A stretch of 64,000 nucleotides of DNA from JADJOY01 sp046331705 [NCBI: bacterium] (GTDB lineage Bacteria > JADJOY01), in the NCBI GenBank assembly GCA_046331705.1, contig JAXLQJ010000006.1, forward strand, positions 124,001 to 188,000, in the 5' to 3' direction. Every line of letters starts with the position of its first letter. Positions within the stretch are counted from its first letter, which is position 1. Positions 1 to 7,552 of this stretch are shown piece by piece. The position numbers were made by a program, and so were the translations under genes. The notes beneath the pieces were generated by a model. It was not told the origin of the DNA. It was given only the letters and a program-made list of their open reading frames with translations, and ran no database searches.

Positions 1-759
1 GCTCAGGCTCGTGCCGAGGTCCATCCACGGGTCGCCGATGGTGGCCATCTCCCAGTCGAGGACGGCGACGATGCGCGTGACGTCGGCGGGGTCGAGGACG
101 ACGTTGTCGTACTTGTAGTCGTTGTGGATCAGCGCCGCGCCGGATTCGGGCGGCATGCGCTCGGCGAGCCACGCGGCCGCGCGCTCGATCTCCGGGATGT
201 CGTCGGTCCGGGAGTTGGCGTAGCGCTCGGTCCAGCCCTTCACTTGCCGTCCGACGTAGCCCGCCGGCTTGCCGAGGCTGGCGAGACCGGTGGCGTCCAG
301 GCTCACGCCGTGAATGGCGGCGAGGTTGTCGACCAGCGCCTCGGACATTCGCCGTGCCTGGTCCGGCGCGATGGCGAGATCGCCGGCGGTGCGATTGCGC
401 AGGATCACGCCGCGCACCCGCTCCATCACGTAGAAGGGCGCCCCCATCACCGCGCGGTCCTCGCAGTAGAGCAGCGGGCGCGGCACCTTCGGATACTCGC
501 GGATCAGGCCCGAGAGGATGCGGTACTCGCGGCCCATGTCGTGAGCCGTCTTGATCTCCGGGCCGAAGGGCGGACGCCTGAGCACCAGCTCACGCTCGCC
601 GATGCGCAGCGCGTAGGTCAGGTTCGAGTGGCCGCCGGGAAATTGCTCGATGGTGAGCGCGCCGCCGAGCTCGGGCAGCGCCGTGCGCAGGTATGCCTCG
701 AGCTTGGCGGCGTCGAGCTCCTCGCCTTTGCGGACGGGCCTCGTTCCGTCGACGTTCAT
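1..759 (-). CDS. Phosphotransferase family protein (APH fold, ACAD10/FadE36-like), 3' end cut by window
   Basis: Reads leftward from an ATG at 759 and runs off the window edge, so the C-terminus is missing (253 codons present). The kinase-like aminoglycoside phosphotransferase fold is shown by the catalytic loop HNDYKYDN and the following metal-binding DWE. The N-terminal half has the GGHSNLTY glycine loop typical of this group. Members are usually encoded beside acyl-CoA dehydrogenases and their mammalian relative ACAD10/11 fuses both domains. There the kinase phosphorylates 4-hydroxyacyl-CoA for beta-oxidation of hydroxy acids. Here it overlaps the dehydrogenase stop by an ATGA junction, which implies translational coupling. 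The substrate is inferred from that context only. Confidence 0.9.
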   Translation of the reverse strand, partial: MNVDGTRPVRKGEELDAAKLEAYLRTALPELGGALTIEQFPGGHSNLTYALRIGERELVLRRPPFGPEIKTAHDMGREYRILSGLIREYPKVPRPLLYCEDRAVMGAPFYVMERVRGVILRNRTAGDLAIAPDQARRMSEALVDNLAAIHGVSLDATGLASLGKPAGYVGRQVKGWTERYANSRTDDIPEIERAAAWLAERMPPESGAALIHNDYKYDNVVLDPADVTRIVAVLDWEMATIGDPWMDLGTSLS

Positions 760-1958
760 CGCACGTCCAGCCCGTGGGCACGTAGCGCACGCCGCGCCAC
801 GACGGTCTTGTGGACCTCGTCGGGGCCATCGTAGATGCGGGCGCCACGCTCGTGGCGGTACCAGTAGGCGAGCGGCGTCAGGTCGGTGATGCCCATGGCC
901 CCGTGGACCTGGATGGCGCGATCGAGCACCCGTTGCAGCACGTTGGCGACGTAGTACTTGATGATCGAGATCGCCTCGCGCGCCTCGACGAGCCCGTGCT
1001 TCTCGATGCGCTCTGCTGCATCCAGCACCATGAGTCGCGAGGCGTGGATCTCGGCGCGGCTGTCGGCGATCCATTCCTGCACGATCTGGCGGGTGCCGAG
1101 CGCCTTGCCGGGCGAGAGCTCGCGTCGCGCCGCGCGCTCGCACATGAGCGAGAACGCGCGCTCGCAGATCCCGATCCAGCGCATGCAGTGATGGATGCGG
1201 CCCGGGCCGAGGCGGTGCTGCGCGATCGCGAAGCCCGCGCCCTCGGCGCCCAGCAGGTTCCCGTAGGGCACGCGGCACTCCGCGAGCTCGACCTCGCCGT
1301 GGCTCGTGAACTCGGCGCCCGGCTCGCCCATCACGGGCAGATTGCGGATCAGCCGGAAACCTGGCGTCGTCGTGGGTACGATGATCTGGCTGGCGCGCGC
1401 GTGGGGGCTCTCGGCCTCGGGCGCGGTGACGGCCATGCAGATCGCGAACGCGGCGCCGTCGGCGGCGGTGGTGAACCATTTGCGGCCGCTCAAGACCCAC
1501 GAATCGCCGTCGCGGCGCGCGCGCGTCTGCAGCCACGTGGGGTTGGATCCCGGGGAGTCGGGCTCGGTCATCGCGAAGCAGCTGCGGATCTCGCCGCGCG
1601 CCAGCGGCTCGAGCCAGCGCTTCTTCTGCGCCTCGTTCCCGAAGGCGAGGAGCACTTCCATGTTGGCGATGTCGGGCGCCTGGGTGTTGAAGAAGTAGTG
1701 GCCGAGCGGGCTCGTTCCCAGGATCTCGCTCACGTGCGCGAAGTCGGTGAGCGAGAGCTCGAGCCCACCCATGGCCTTCGGCATGTGGGGCGAGAAGAGC
1801 CCCAGCGACTTCACCTTCTTGCGCTTGAGCTCGAGGGTGGGCTTGAGCTCGGCGAAGGGCTTGGCCAGCGCCTCGGCCTCGAACGGATAGACCTCGTCGC
1901 GCATGAAGGCGCGGATGCGATCGAGCACGGGGACGAGGGCGGCGCTGGGTTCGTGCAT
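756..1958 (-). CDS. Acyl-CoA dehydrogenase family protein (ACAD10/11-like)
   Basis: A 400-residue protein of normal length for the flavin acyl-CoA dehydrogenase family, which introduces a 2,3 double bond in acyl-CoA and passes electrons to ETF. The mid-domain FAD-contact motif FAMTEPDSPGSNP and the C-terminal RIYDGPDEVHK segment are both visible. The latter closes the FAD site in the ACAD10/11 branch. It overlaps the start of the downstream phosphotransferase by four bases, and that pairing is the classic arrangement for 4-hydroxy fatty acid (or related branched acyl) degradation. No signal peptide, as expected for a cytoplasmic enzyme. Substrate chain length cannot be told from the sequence. 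Confidence 0.93.
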   Translation of the reverse strand: MHEPSAALVPVLDRIRAFMRDEVYPFEAEALAKPFAELKPTLELKRKKVKSLGLFSPHMPKAMGGLELSLTDFAHVSEILGTSPLGHYFFNTQAPDIANMEVLLAFGNEAQKKRWLEPLARGEIRSCFAMTEPDSPGSNPTWLQTRARRDGDSWVLSGRKWFTTAADGAAFAICMAVTAPEAESPHARASQIIVPTTTPGFRLIRNLPVMGEPGAEFTSHGEVELAECRVPYGNLLGAEGAGFAIAQHRLGPGRIHHCMRWIGICERAFSLMCERAARRELSPGKALGTRQIVQEWIADSRAEIHASRLMVLDAAERIEKHGLVEAREAISIIKYYVANVLQRVLDRAIQVHGAMGITDLTPLAYWYRHERGARIYDGPDEVHKTVVARRALRAHGLDVR

Positions 1959-2019
1959 GGAGGACCTCGGGTCAGCGGGAGCGAGGGAGCGTGGAGGGTG
2001 CGGCGAGTGGCGCTCGCAT

Positions 2020-2745
2020 TCAGCGCACCGTGATGGTCGCCGGATCGAGGAGGTGGGGTGTCGCGTTGAACGCGGCGAGCGATACGCGCTCGCCGGAGAA
2101 CGCGAGCTCGGTGACCGAGGTGTTGCGCACCAGCCACGAGAGCTCGATCACCCGCTCGTCGTCGACGCCGAGCGCCTGTCCCGTGGCGACGGCGACCGCG
2201 CCGCCCGAGGTGAACGCCGCCACCGTCGCGCCGCGACCCACACCCGCGGTCATGTGACGGATTCCCCCGGCCACCCGGGCGCGGAAGCCATGCCAGCTCT
2301 CGACACCGTCGAGCACGGCGTCCAGCTCGCCGCGCACCCACATACGGCTGACGGTGGTGAAGAGCTTCAAGAACTCGCGCGACGCGGTGTTGCGGGTCTC
2401 GGCGAAGACGGCCGCTGCGTCGAGCAGCTTGGGGTCGCGATCCAGCGCGAGCGCCGCGCCGCGGCTCAAGAGCGAGCCGGCGGGGTATTCGTCGAGCGCC
2501 GCGAGCGACTCGGGCTCGGGCCACGCGAGCCCGCGATCCGCGAACACCTGGCGCACTTCCTCGTGGGTCTCGCGGTGGCGGCGACGCGGCCCCACGAACA
2601 CCCGTGCGGGACGGATCCCCTCGGCAGCCCACCGCTCGCCGAGGAGACGGGCCTGCGCCGCGCCCAGCGGCGACAGCACGTCGCCGTCGCGGTCGTAGTC
2701 GAGCGAGTTCGCCTGGCCGTGGCGGACGATGAGCAGCGCACCCAT
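2020..2745 (-). CDS. Histidine phosphatase family protein (phosphoglycerate mutase-like)
   Basis: About 241 residues starting MGALLIVRHGQ; the RHG motif directly after the first beta strand carries the phospho-accepting histidine of the branch 2 histidine acid phosphatase/PGAM superfamily. A second conserved segment, VAAFTSGGAV, lies near residue 190 where the family normally has a histidine in a VSHG-type motif; here TSGG replaces it, so activity may differ from a classical mutase. The reading frame is open far upstream, but the RHG strand must be N-terminal, which fixes the start at 2745. It lies 61 bases upstream of the dehydrogenase gene on the same strand and could share its transcript. 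The substrate is unknown. Confidence 0.85.
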   Translation of the reverse strand: MGALLIVRHGQANSLDYDRDGDVLSPLGAAQARLLGERWAAEGIRPARVFVGPRRRHRETHEEVRQVFADRGLAWPEPESLAALDEYPAGSLLSRGAALALDRDPKLLDAAAVFAETRNTASREFLKLFTTVSRMWVRGELDAVLDGVESWHGFRARVAGGIRHMTAGVGRGATVAAFTSGGAVAVATGQALGVDDERVIELSWLVRNTSVTELAFSGERVSLAAFNATPHLLDPATITVR

Positions 2746-2780
2746 GAGCGTGTGCCGCGACGAGCGCGGGCGCGGCAACT

Positions 2781-3512
2781 CTAGCGCTGGCAGGTCGGCG
2801 CGGGGAGGCCGAAGGGGCCGACCTGCTCCACCCAGTAGCTCTCGGGCTGGCTGTGGTCGCCCGCGAAGGGATCGATCAGCGCGTCGTCGGCTCCGTGCAC
2901 CTCGAAGTGGACGTGTGGCGTGGAGGAGCGTCCCGAGCTGCCCACGATGCCGAGCTTCTCGCCGCACCGGACGTGCTGCCCCACCGTCACCACGATCGAA
3001 TCCTTCTTCATGTGCAGGTACTGGCTTTGGATGCCGTCGCGGTGGCGGATGTAGACCTTGTTGGGGACGATCGGGTTGCCGTCGCAGGAGATGCCGCCCG
3101 AGTCGAGCGCCGCGAGGCTGATGTGGCAGTGGTCGTAGTGGCCGTCGTCGACCACCTCGACCACGCCGTCGGCGGCCGCCAGCACGTCCGTGGAGCCGGC
3201 GTCCATCGCGGCGAAGCCGCCCACCAGCAGGAAATCGCTGCCGTCGTGGTCGCCGTAGCATTGCGGAAAGCCGCGACCCTCGAAATTGGTGCAAAAGATC
3301 TGCGAGAGCAGCCCGTCCGCGGGCTTGCCGTCGTCGTCGACGTGGAAGACCACGTCTCGCACGAAGCGCGTGCCGTCGGGGTCGAGCCCGGGAAAGCGGA
3401 AACGAGTCGGCCCGGTGGGTGCGCCGTCACCCGAGCCGCAGCCGAGCGCCGCTCCCGAGAGCGCGCAGGCGATCGCGACGGCGAGCGCCTGCAGAGAAGG
3501 ACGCCTGCGCAT
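2781..3512 (-). CDS. M23 family peptidoglycan endopeptidase, probable lipoprotein
   Basis: A 243-residue exported protein: MRRR followed by a hydrophobic stretch and a lipobox-like ALGC at Cys25. The zinc site of M23 (LytM/lysostaphin) endopeptidases is present as HDGSD near residue 97 and the downstream HVHFEV motif near residue 210. These enzymes cut peptide cross-links in peptidoglycan. Six further cysteines may form disulphides. The lipobox has Leu at -2, which is not canonical, so periplasmic soluble export is possible. It lies 35 bases upstream of the histidine phosphatase gene on the same strand. The open frame extends upstream, but the signal peptide defines the start. Confidence 0.87.
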   Translation of the reverse strand: MRRRPSLQALAVAIACALSGAALGCGSGDGAPTGPTRFRFPGLDPDGTRFVRDVVFHVDDDGKPADGLLSQIFCTNFEGRGFPQCYGDHDGSDFLLVGGFAAMDAGSTDVLAAADGVVEVVDDGHYDHCHISLAALDSGGISCDGNPIVPNKVYIRHRDGIQSQYLHMKKDSIVVTVGQHVRCGEKLGIVGSSGRSSTPHVHFEVHGADDALIDPFAGDHSQPESYWVEQVGPFGLPAPTCQR

Positions 3513-3562
3513 CGATCCGGCTCCATTCACCTGCCGCTCGCGGGGCGAGCGAGGCCGATCAC

Positions 3563-5068
3563 TCAGAACCCGGGCACCTGGTGCGACCAGCCCGCGACGT
3601 CGCCCGTCTCGAAACCGTTCTTGAACACGAATCCCGGGCCGCATTCCGTGCAGGAAGGTTGAATCCCCGCCACGAGCGCCTCCAGATCCGCTGGCGCCGT
3701 CTCCGGCGCGAAGTCCACGGTCAAGGTGTGCTCGGCGTTCACCAGCCCACCTCGATTGGCGATGGCCTGAATCGCCGTGCTCACCAGGAAGGAATCGCCG
3801 GGGTCGACCGTGAGCGCCGTTTCCTCGAAGCAGACCTTGCTCGCGTCGAGGGTCACCGATTGAGCCGGCGCGGTGTCGGTCATGAAGTAATCCGCCGCCA
3901 GGATCGCGTTGGCGGGCAGGCCGTAGAGCGCTTCGTCGCCGCAGCTCAAGAAGGCGAGCCCGATGGCGCTCAGGTCCTGCGCCGTCACCAGGCTGCCGTC
4001 GAGCACCGCCAGCGATGCCAGCAGGAAGCCGCCCCCGGCCCACTCGGAATCCTGGCCCACGCTCGGCGGCGAGTAGCTGAAGTCGAGGGTCGCCTGGATC
4101 GGCAACGGGACGGTCTGGGGACCGGTGAACGTGTAGCGCTGATAAGCCTGCTGGGTCGACGCGTTGCGGCTCGACGCGCTCGGCAGCGCGCTCGCCCGCA
4201 GGATGGGGAGCGCCGCCGTGCCGTTGAACGTCGTGCTCCCGTAGACGGTGCCGAGGCCGATGGCGCCGCGGCGCGACGAGATCTCGGCGCCGAGCCCGCC
4301 TTCGGCATGGGACAGCACCAGGTTCGTGTTGCCGTCCACGACGCACGATTCCTGGCTCGGAACGCCGGCGCAGTTGCGGATGCTCTGGAAGAGGATCGCG
4401 CCGAATCCGGGGTCGGGCACGATCTCGAAGTTGTACGTCACCGCGTCTTGGCCCGCGAACCCGAGCGTCAGGTTGTCCACGAAGCCGCGCCACTCGTCAC
4501 CCGAGCCGTAGTGCGTGCGGATGTGGGCCTCCACGATGGGCGCGTCGTCGGGGATGTCGTCGAGCGACGCCGGCGGAGGATCGCCCTCGGCTTGCGAGAT
4601 GAGCAGATGTCCCAGCAGCGCGGCGTGCTGCCACGCGTCCGTGGGTTGGTCGTCCTCGCAGGTGATGCCGTCGGTGCAGCCGTCCCAGTCGAGCCAGAAG
4701 CTGCGCGGGTCTCCGTACGGGTAGACACGTAGCGCCAGGCTGGGCGCCCGCACCGGCGATCCGGTACCCGACTGGATGCGCCAGTCGAGCTCCAGATCCT
4801 GCAGGTCGCCCCAGGTGCCCGCCAGCTGCGTGAGGTCCCCGATCATCGTGGCGCCGCCTTCCGCGGTCTCGGAGAGCTCGAGCGATGCGAGTCCGGCACG
4901 CGGCTCGGTCGTCGTGATGTCGGCGGTGCCAGGCGAGCCCTCGCCCACGTAGACGAACCAGTTCGGATCGCCCGGCAGCACCGTGATCTCGCCCGCGCGC
5001 GCGACTCCGACGGCGCAGCCGAGTAGCCATGTTGCGCCGCCGAGTAGCGGTTTCCACTTGCCGTTCAT
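3563..5068 (-). CDS. Secreted protein of unknown function with C-terminal FExG...W tail
   Basis: Not recognised by family. The product (501 residues from the ATG at 5068, preceded by a GGGGGT ribosome site; an in-frame ATG at 5086 is less well placed) has a clean signal peptide ending AVGVARA, then a beta-rich body without obvious enzyme motifs. The first 200 residues look like a carbohydrate-binding or jelly-roll type domain (PRSFWLDWDG near residue 125). The C-terminus carries a CTECG pair and ends FKNGFETGDVAGWS plus six residues. A closely similar tail closes the protein at 43533-45221. The tail recurs in secreted proteins of Gammaproteobacteria and Acidobacteria. Probably periplasmic or secreted; role unknown. 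Confidence 0.8.
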   Translation of the reverse strand: MNGKWKPLLGGATWLLGCAVGVARAGEITVLPGDPNWFVYVGEGSPGTADITTTEPRAGLASLELSETAEGGATMIGDLTQLAGTWGDLQDLELDWRIQSGTGSPVRAPSLALRVYPYGDPRSFWLDWDGCTDGITCEDDQPTDAWQHAALLGHLLISQAEGDPPPASLDDIPDDAPIVEAHIRTHYGSGDEWRGFVDNLTLGFAGQDAVTYNFEIVPDPGFGAILFQSIRNCAGVPSQESCVVDGNTNLVLSHAEGGLGAEISSRRGAIGLGTVYGSTTFNGTAALPILRASALPSASSRNASTQQAYQRYTFTGPQTVPLPIQATLDFSYSPPSVGQDSEWAGGGFLLASLAVLDGSLVTAQDLSAIGLAFLSCGDEALYGLPANAILAADYFMTDTAPAQSVTLDASKVCFEETALTVDPGDSFLVSTAIQAIANRGGLVNAEHTLTVDFAPETAPADLEALVAGIQPSCTECGPGFVFKNGFETGDVAGWSHQVPGF

Positions 5069-5207
5069 GCCGACCCCCGCGCCCATCGTTGGGCGTGACC
5101 GAGCTTCGGCCGAACATTACCACCCTCGCCGCGAGCGGTGGCACCCGGTGCGCCGCCGCGCCGGCGCGCACCCTGACCTCGACGCCCACCCGGAGCGCGC
5201 GGGCGAC

Positions 5208-6155
5208 TCACCAGGCGGGCACGTTGCCGAACGCGTTCCACGCGGCGAGCGCCGGCTTGGCCGCGCCGGTGTTGCGCATCAGGCCGCAGCTGGCGAAGAC
5301 CTGCTTGAAGCTCGTGATCGGGTCGGTCTCGTGCCAGTCGCTGGTGTCGCTGAGCGCGAACCAATGGACGAAGCGCGTGTCGAGCCCGCGGATGAGCGTG
5401 TTCCAGAACGCTTGGATGAAGAGCACCTGGTCGCTCTCGGAGCCGTGGATGTTGGGGTAGCCCGGATGGCTCACGCGCGACGGCCACGCGACCTCGGTGA
5501 ATGCGACGGGCTTCGTCGTCCAGCGCGAGATCGGCGCGTAGTAGCTCGCCGGGATGAGCACCGGGGTCCAGTAGCTCATGAACGGGTAGGTGGTGAACCC
5601 CAGCAGATCGAGCTCGGGTAGGGACGCCACCAGTCCCGCGGGATCGGGCAGCGTGAGCATGTGCTCGTAGTGAAAGGTGGTGAAAACCTGGGTGGCGGTG
5701 CCGAGCGAGTGGACGAACGCGGCGAGCTCGTTGATGAACGGCACCAGCTCGTTAACGCGCGAGCTGCGATCGATCTCGTTGCCGAGCGCCACGTAGCCGA
5801 TGTGGTGCTCCACGGCGAGCGCGGTGAGCAGCGAGCGCAGCGCCGCCTGCTTGCCCGGATCGTCGAGCGCGCTGGTGATGCCGAGCACCACCACCGGCCT
5901 GAGCCCCTGGTCTTCGGTGATCTGGATCCACTGCGGCACGTTACCCGCGCCGCTCGCGTCCCACTCGGTGTAGACACCCTGGCTGCCGCCGGCGTCGGTC
6001 GAACCGGTCCAGAAAGTCGACCAATCGTCGTTGCTCGGCTGAGGCGCGTGCGGCGGGCTGATGGCCGCGATCCCCGCGACCACGATCTCCTCGCAGCCGC
6101 TCGCTGCACCCACGAGCGCCGTCAACAGGATCAGGGAAAACGCGCGGGTACGCAT
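5208..6155 (-). CDS. Clan GH-A glycoside hydrolase-like lipoprotein, copy 1
   Basis: A 315-residue lipoprotein (signal peptide, Cys21 after AASG). The body is a TIM-barrel glycosidase of clan GH-A by two features: VALGNEID with Glu127 after Asn, the usual acid/base position at the end of strand 4, and VAFTEVAWPS with Glu221, the strand-7 nucleophile position. The EVAWPS string recalls GH17 beta-glucanases (ESGWPS) and the layout recalls GH53. Substrate is therefore probably a beta-linked polysaccharide, but the family cannot be fixed by eye. It is a paralogue of the next gene upstream, about half identical along the full length. Each copy appears to have its own upstream region. Confidence 0.82.
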   Translation of the reverse strand: MRTRAFSLILLTALVGAASGCEEIVVAGIAAISPPHAPQPSNDDWSTFWTGSTDAGGSQGVYTEWDASGAGNVPQWIQITEDQGLRPVVVLGITSALDDPGKQAALRSLLTALAVEHHIGYVALGNEIDRSSRVNELVPFINELAAFVHSLGTATQVFTTFHYEHMLTLPDPAGLVASLPELDLLGFTTYPFMSYWTPVLIPASYYAPISRWTTKPVAFTEVAWPSRVSHPGYPNIHGSESDQVLFIQAFWNTLIRGLDTRFVHWFALSDTSDWHETDPITSFKQVFASCGLMRNTGAAKPALAAWNAFGNVPAW

Positions 6156-6214
6156 GACGCTGTTTGCTCGGCGTCCGCGCCGGGCGGCGCGCTGCCGGAT
6201 TGCAGCGTCTCGTC

Positions 6215-6224
6215 AGCAACCCGC
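6215..6224 (-). promoter_or_regulatory. Conserved 10-bp upstream element of GH-A copy 1
   Basis: On the minus strand this reads GCGGGTTGCT. The identical 10 bases occur at 7380-7389 upstream of the paralogous gene. In both cases the element's near edge is exactly 60 bases before the ATG, although the surrounding intergenic sequence has diverged. TTGCT could serve as a -35 element, but no TAnnnT box follows at 17 bp in either copy, so a regulator site is an alternative. Confidence 0.4.
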
Positions 6225-6245
6225 GTGCCGTGGTCGGGAAACGTC

Positions 6246-6275
6246 GACGAAAGCGAAAGAGTTGCGCTTTTCGTC
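6246..6275. repeat. Inverted repeat in the gap between the two GH-A genes
   Basis: GACGAAAGCG at 6246-6255 and CGCTTTTCGTC at 6265-6275 pair fully except for one extra T, with a 9-base loop. It sits downstream of GH-A copy 2 (ends 6358) and 90 bases upstream of copy 1, on the minus strand. It could be a terminator for the upstream copy or an operator for the downstream one. No clear T-run follows. Confidence 0.45.
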
Positions 6276-6357
6276 TCGATTTTCGTGGCGCGCGTCGGCC
6301 GCGCGAGAAAATTGACGCGCGCGCGTCGCGGCAGCTGCGCTCGCCCTCGGCCGGCGC

Positions 6358-7320
6358 TCACGCCGGAGGCGTCGTGCCTTGACCGGTCCACACCGCCAGC
6401 GCGGGCTTCGCGTCCGTGCCGTTGCGCATCAGGCCGCAGCTCGCGAACACCTGCTTGAAGTCGGCGAGCGGGTCGCTCTCGTACCAGTTGCTGGTGTCGT
6501 GGAGCGCGTACCAGTTGGCGAACAGCACCGGCAGACCCGCGGTGAGCTCGGCACGGAAGCGTTGGATGAACGTCACCTGGTCCGACTCCGAGCCACGGAT
6601 CGTCGGGTAGCCGGGGTGGTTCATGCGCGACGGCCACGCGATCTCCGTGAAGGCGATCGCCTTGGTGGTCCAGTCCATGAGCCGAGCGTAGTAGTCCGCG
6701 GGGATGTCGACGGGGCTCGTGTAGCGCAGGAACGGGTAGCTCGAGAACGCGACCAGATCCACGTTGGGCACGGCCGCCACGAGCCCCACGGGGTCGAGGA
6801 AGTCGAGCATGTGCTCGTAGTGGAAGACCGTGAACACCTGGGTGGACGTGCCGAGGGAATGCACGAAGGTTGCGAGGCCGTCGATGAAGGCGGCGAGCTC
6901 CCACGCCCGCGAGTTGCGATCGATCTCGTTGCCGAGGCCGAGGTACTCGATGTCGTACTCCGTGACGAGCGTCGTGAGCATCGAGCGAAGCTGGTCTTGC
7001 TTGAGTGGATCGTCGAGCGCGCTGGTCACGCCCAGCACCACGACCGGCCGCAGCCCCGCCGCCAGCGTGGTGAGGATGGTCGCCGGGATGTTGCCGGCGC
7101 CGCTGGTGTCCCAGTTGAGGTGGACGCCCTGGTAGCCGCCCAGGTCGCGCGTCTCTTCCCAGTAGCTCGACCAATCGTCGGCGTCGGACTGGGGTGAGTT
7201 CGCGGGGCTGATGGCGGAGATGCCTGCTGGGGTCAGCTCTTCGCAAGCGATCGAGCACAAGCAGAGTGCGACCATGACGATGATGGCTCCGGTTCGCTGG
7301 GGATGACGACGCGCGAACAT
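6358..7320 (-). CDS. Clan GH-A glycoside hydrolase-like lipoprotein, copy 2
   Basis: A 320-residue lipoprotein (Cys26 after SIA) and the tandem paralogue of the gene at 5208-6155. It keeps the same catalytic landmarks: GLGNEID with Glu132 and IAFTEIAWPS with Glu226, plus shared blocks such as GSESDQV, HYEHML and the C-terminal QVFASCGLMRN. The two genes are separated by 202 bases and share an upstream element at the same distance from the ATG, so the unit duplicated together with its control region. Both are probably outer-membrane-anchored glycosidases acting in the periplasm or outside the cell. The N-terminus starts with a 12-residue charged stretch before the hydrophobic core, normal for a signal peptide. 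Confidence 0.82.
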   Translation of the reverse strand: MFARRHPQRTGAIIVMVALCLCSIACEELTPAGISAISPANSPQSDADDWSSYWEETRDLGGYQGVHLNWDTSGAGNIPATILTTLAAGLRPVVVLGVTSALDDPLKQDQLRSMLTTLVTEYDIEYLGLGNEIDRNSRAWELAAFIDGLATFVHSLGTSTQVFTVFHYEHMLDFLDPVGLVAAVPNVDLVAFSSYPFLRYTSPVDIPADYYARLMDWTTKAIAFTEIAWPSRMNHPGYPTIRGSESDQVTFIQRFRAELTAGLPVLFANWYALHDTSNWYESDPLADFKQVFASCGLMRNGTDAKPALAVWTGQGTTPPA

Positions 7321-7379
7321 GGCGTGCGACCTCGTGGCTCGGCGGCACTCATCGCGGGCACCGCACGCACGCGTTCGAG

Positions 7380-7389
7380 AGCAACCCGC
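7380..7389 (-). promoter_or_regulatory. Conserved 10-bp upstream element of GH-A copy 2
   Basis: GCGGGTTGCT on the minus strand, identical to the element at 6215-6224 and again 60 bases from the ATG. The rest of the 232-base gap from 7321 to 7552 shows no other feature that I can support. Confidence 0.4.
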
Positions 7390-7552
7390 TGGCCACTCGG
7401 GTGCTCAGCCGATGTCGGCGAATTGATTGGAGATCGCGCGGAAACGACGCGCCGAAGCGAGGCCGCATCGGGCGGCTCGCCCGGCGCTGGCGGGAGGTCC
7501 ACCGGCGATTCGCCCGCCGGGCGGCGAGCAGCTCAGCCGGGAAGGAGGGGGC

